DNA from: Deltaproteobacteria bacterium HGW-Deltaproteobacteria-4
Lineage (GTDB): Bacteria; Desulfobacterota; Desulfuromonadia; Desulfuromonadales; UBA2197
Length of the DNA stretch: 43,279 bases
NCBI GenBank assembly: GCA_002841765.1
Contig: PHAV01000021.1
Span: forward strand, 1 to 43,279
Reading direction: 5' to 3'
The notes below the pieces were generated by a model, which did not search any database, was not told the DNA's origin, and saw only the letters and a program-made list of their open reading frames with translations. The translations under genes and the position numbers were made by a program. Shown here piece after piece: positions 42,195 through 43,279 of this stretch. Every line of letters starts with the position of its first letter. Positions within the stretch are counted from its first letter, which is position 1.

Positions 42195-42958
42195 AGCCGA
42201 CGGACCTCTTCCTGACCATGCAGTCGCTCCAGCCTGCGAATGATGAAGTGTCCCCGTCCCATGTCCTGAAAATGATCTATAAACAAACTGTTTATGACTG
42301 CACCACCGAATGCCCCAACCACAGGAACGGCCTGAGCCGCCGCTTTTTCCGAGACAACCATCGAAAATCGTGATGCAACCTGCGCAATCAATTTGACAAG
42401 TGCGGGAGCGCTCTTTTGTGACAGCCCTTTCTTGGCGACATGCGCCGCCGCTTCCGAGATCGACCTGGGGAGGGCGGCCCTGGCGGCAAAATAGCCTGAC
42501 TCTGTCCCGTCGTCACGCCTGGAGGGACCGCCAAGGGCCAGAACCTGAACACATTGCAGTCTGGTGTCTGGTGAATGCAAATCCTCTCCTTCGCTGCGAG
42601 CAATGTCGGCAATGGATCGCAGCATAATCGTTGTCGAAATCGGCAGCTCGATGGCCAATGCCGGCAAGCCAAAGGCGCCGCCTCCGGCGCCGGTAGCAAC
42701 CACGGCCAGTTTATGCCACCAGTTCGATGAGGAGGTTCGCTCATTTCTATCCATGGTCAACAGGGCGACATCGAGGGCCTTCTCGATGGAGTTACGCGCG
42801 ACGTCATTGACCGCCGCACTCCACGATTCCGGCAGTTTTTTGAGCCCCTTTTCAATGGGAGAGCCGACGAAATTGCTGACCTTGGCAGCAAGGCCGGGAT
42901 TTTCGAGGATATTCTTTGCGGCGCGAAGGTCACTGATTTCCACAGTCGATAGTGCCAT
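42179..42958 (-). CDS. EcsC family protein
   Basis: 259 residues from ATG 42958, with GAGAGGG before it. It fits the EcsC family: KGLKKLPESWSAAVNDVARNSIEKALDVALLT read in part, a glycine-rich hydrophobic hairpin (VVATGAGGGAFGLPALAIELPISTTIMLRSIADIARSEGED read in blocks), and VVSEKAAAQAVPVVGAFGGAVINSLFIDHF. EcsC was named from an ABC-transporter locus in Bacillus, and its biochemical role is unknown. It lies just downstream of the TM2-domain gene on the same strand (20-base gap), so the two may be co-transcribed. Confidence 0.85.
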   Translation of the reverse strand: MALSTVEISDLRAAKNILENPGLAAKVSNFVGSPIEKGLKKLPESWSAAVNDVARNSIEKALDVALLTMDRNERTSSSNWWHKLAVVATGAGGGAFGLPALAIELPISTTIMLRSIADIARSEGEDLHSPDTRLQCVQVLALGGPSRRDDGTESGYFAARAALPRSISEAAAHVAKKGLSQKSAPALVKLIAQVASRFSMVVSEKAAAQAVPVVGAFGGAVINSLFIDHFQDMGRGHFIIRRLERLHGQEEVRRLYGEL

Positions 42959-42978
42959 ATACAACCCTCTCCAAGATG

Positions 42979-43213
42979 TCAGATGGTGCCATACTTCCGA
43001 TTAAAATCTTCGTCACTCATGATCAGCAGGAGTATGGCGTCGATGAAACCCAGGAGCGACGGGATAAAGGTCCAGCAGAAGAGCAGATACAAAATACCCA
43101 AGCCGACACGGCGCAGGTAAAACTTGTGGATGCCGAAACTCCCCAGGAACAAAGCAAACAAGGCAGCAGCCAGCTTGCTTTGAGGGTGTAAAAAACTTTG
43201 TGTAAATGGTCAT
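42979..43213 (-). CDS. TM2-domain membrane protein, reading frame interrupted at a T6 run
   Basis: The minus-strand frame ending at 42979 encodes a TM2 domain: [37 protein letters not shown] read in part, and MSDEDFNRKYGTI, two membrane helices with the GIHKFY turn. Upstream in the same frame the domain continues (HPQSKLAAALFALF) but has no ATG before a stop; only a TTG at 43161, without a ribosome site, is available. An ATG at 43213 lies in another frame. Joining them needs one base fewer in a run of six T (plus 43190-43195), which would give a 77-residue protein starting MTIYTKFLHPQSKLAAAL. This may be a frameshift mutation, a sequence error, or slippage. Confidence 0.7.
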
Positions 43214-43247
43214 CGTCGGTTACAACCCGTAACCACTGGAGGAACCG

Positions 43248-43279
43248 ATGGCCATACCGAAAGACGTGCTCGACTGCCT
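43248..43279 (+). CDS. Start of a gene running off the window
   Basis: ATG at 43248, with a strong GGAGG site five bases upstream, opens a frame (MAIPKDVLDC) that is still open at the window end. Too little is visible to name it. It is divergent from the TM2/EcsC pair. Confidence 0.5.
   Translation, partial: MAIPKDVLDC

Noticed and set aside
43013-43213. 66-codon minus-strand frame from the ATG at 43213 as an independent protein
   Set aside because: Only its first eight codons make sense as the start of the TM2 protein; the rest is the TM2 gene read out of frame.
1-43279. tRNA, rRNA or riboswitch genes
   Set aside because: I looked for T-loop-like GTTCGAATC motifs and conserved riboswitch cores in the gaps and saw none. 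Most gaps are too short or filled by repeats, promoters and terminators. A covariance-model scan would be decisive.

Overview
The window looks like chromosome from a Desulfuromonadales/Geobacter-type bacterium (class Desulfuromonadia). This is inferred from the 14-gene nuo operon whose NuoF carries extra N-terminal and C-terminal domains, from GatCAB and GlnRS occurring together, from a two-gene SufC/SufB-like Fe-S module, and from the many c-di-GMP and two-component proteins. Everything was read by eye. No alignment, folding or database search was run, so taxonomy and promoter calls are tentative.

Layout. 1-2000 is a small accessory patch: the tail of an unknown gene, a toxin-antitoxin pair with a nonsense-broken toxin, intergenic repeats, and a Bro-N/DinD-like protein. 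2029-3391 holds a J-domain protein with four MshEN-like repeats and a PaaI-type thioesterase. 3410-6669 is gatCAB (minus strand). 6797-21761 is the complete nuoA-N operon (minus strand), with a candidate promoter and leader hairpin before nuoA and a clear intrinsic terminator after nuoN. 22169-27255 holds hemL, glnS (minus), a small cysteine-less thioredoxin-fold protein, and hemG. 27287-34148 (minus) holds a cardiolipin-synthase-like PLD enzyme, an aminotransferase, and a two-component pair: an HDOD-GAF histidine kinase and a REC-PAS-GGDEF-EAL response regulator. 34536-40864 (plus) holds rhlE, the SMS-type smsC-smsB pair, and a tight run of amrS, an adenosine-specific kinase, pcm and a SpoIIE-type phosphatase. 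40886-43279 holds a small membrane protein, an Slp-type lipoprotein, an EcsC protein, a TM2 protein with an interrupted frame, and the start of a further gene.

How the genes fit together. The nuo operon makes proton-pumping complex I, the main NADH entry point to the electron-transport chain. hemL and hemG supply heme for the cytochromes of such organisms. GatCAB, GlnRS and HemL all draw on glutamate, glutamine or Glu-tRNA chemistry. SmsCB would feed Fe-S clusters to Fe-S-rich enzymes such as NuoB/E/F/G/I and the radical SAM enzyme AmrS. Signalling is represented by the HDOD kinase with its GGDEF-EAL partner, the SpoIIE phosphatase, and possibly the J-domain/MshEN protein.

Most of the window is conserved housekeeping. 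The items most worth a second look are the J-domain/MshEN fusion, the SmsCB pair with a cysteine-rich SmsC tail, the cysteine-less thioredoxin-fold protein, the nonsense-mutated toxin, the repeats that supply stop codons to their neighbours, and the homopolymer frameshift in the TM2 gene.
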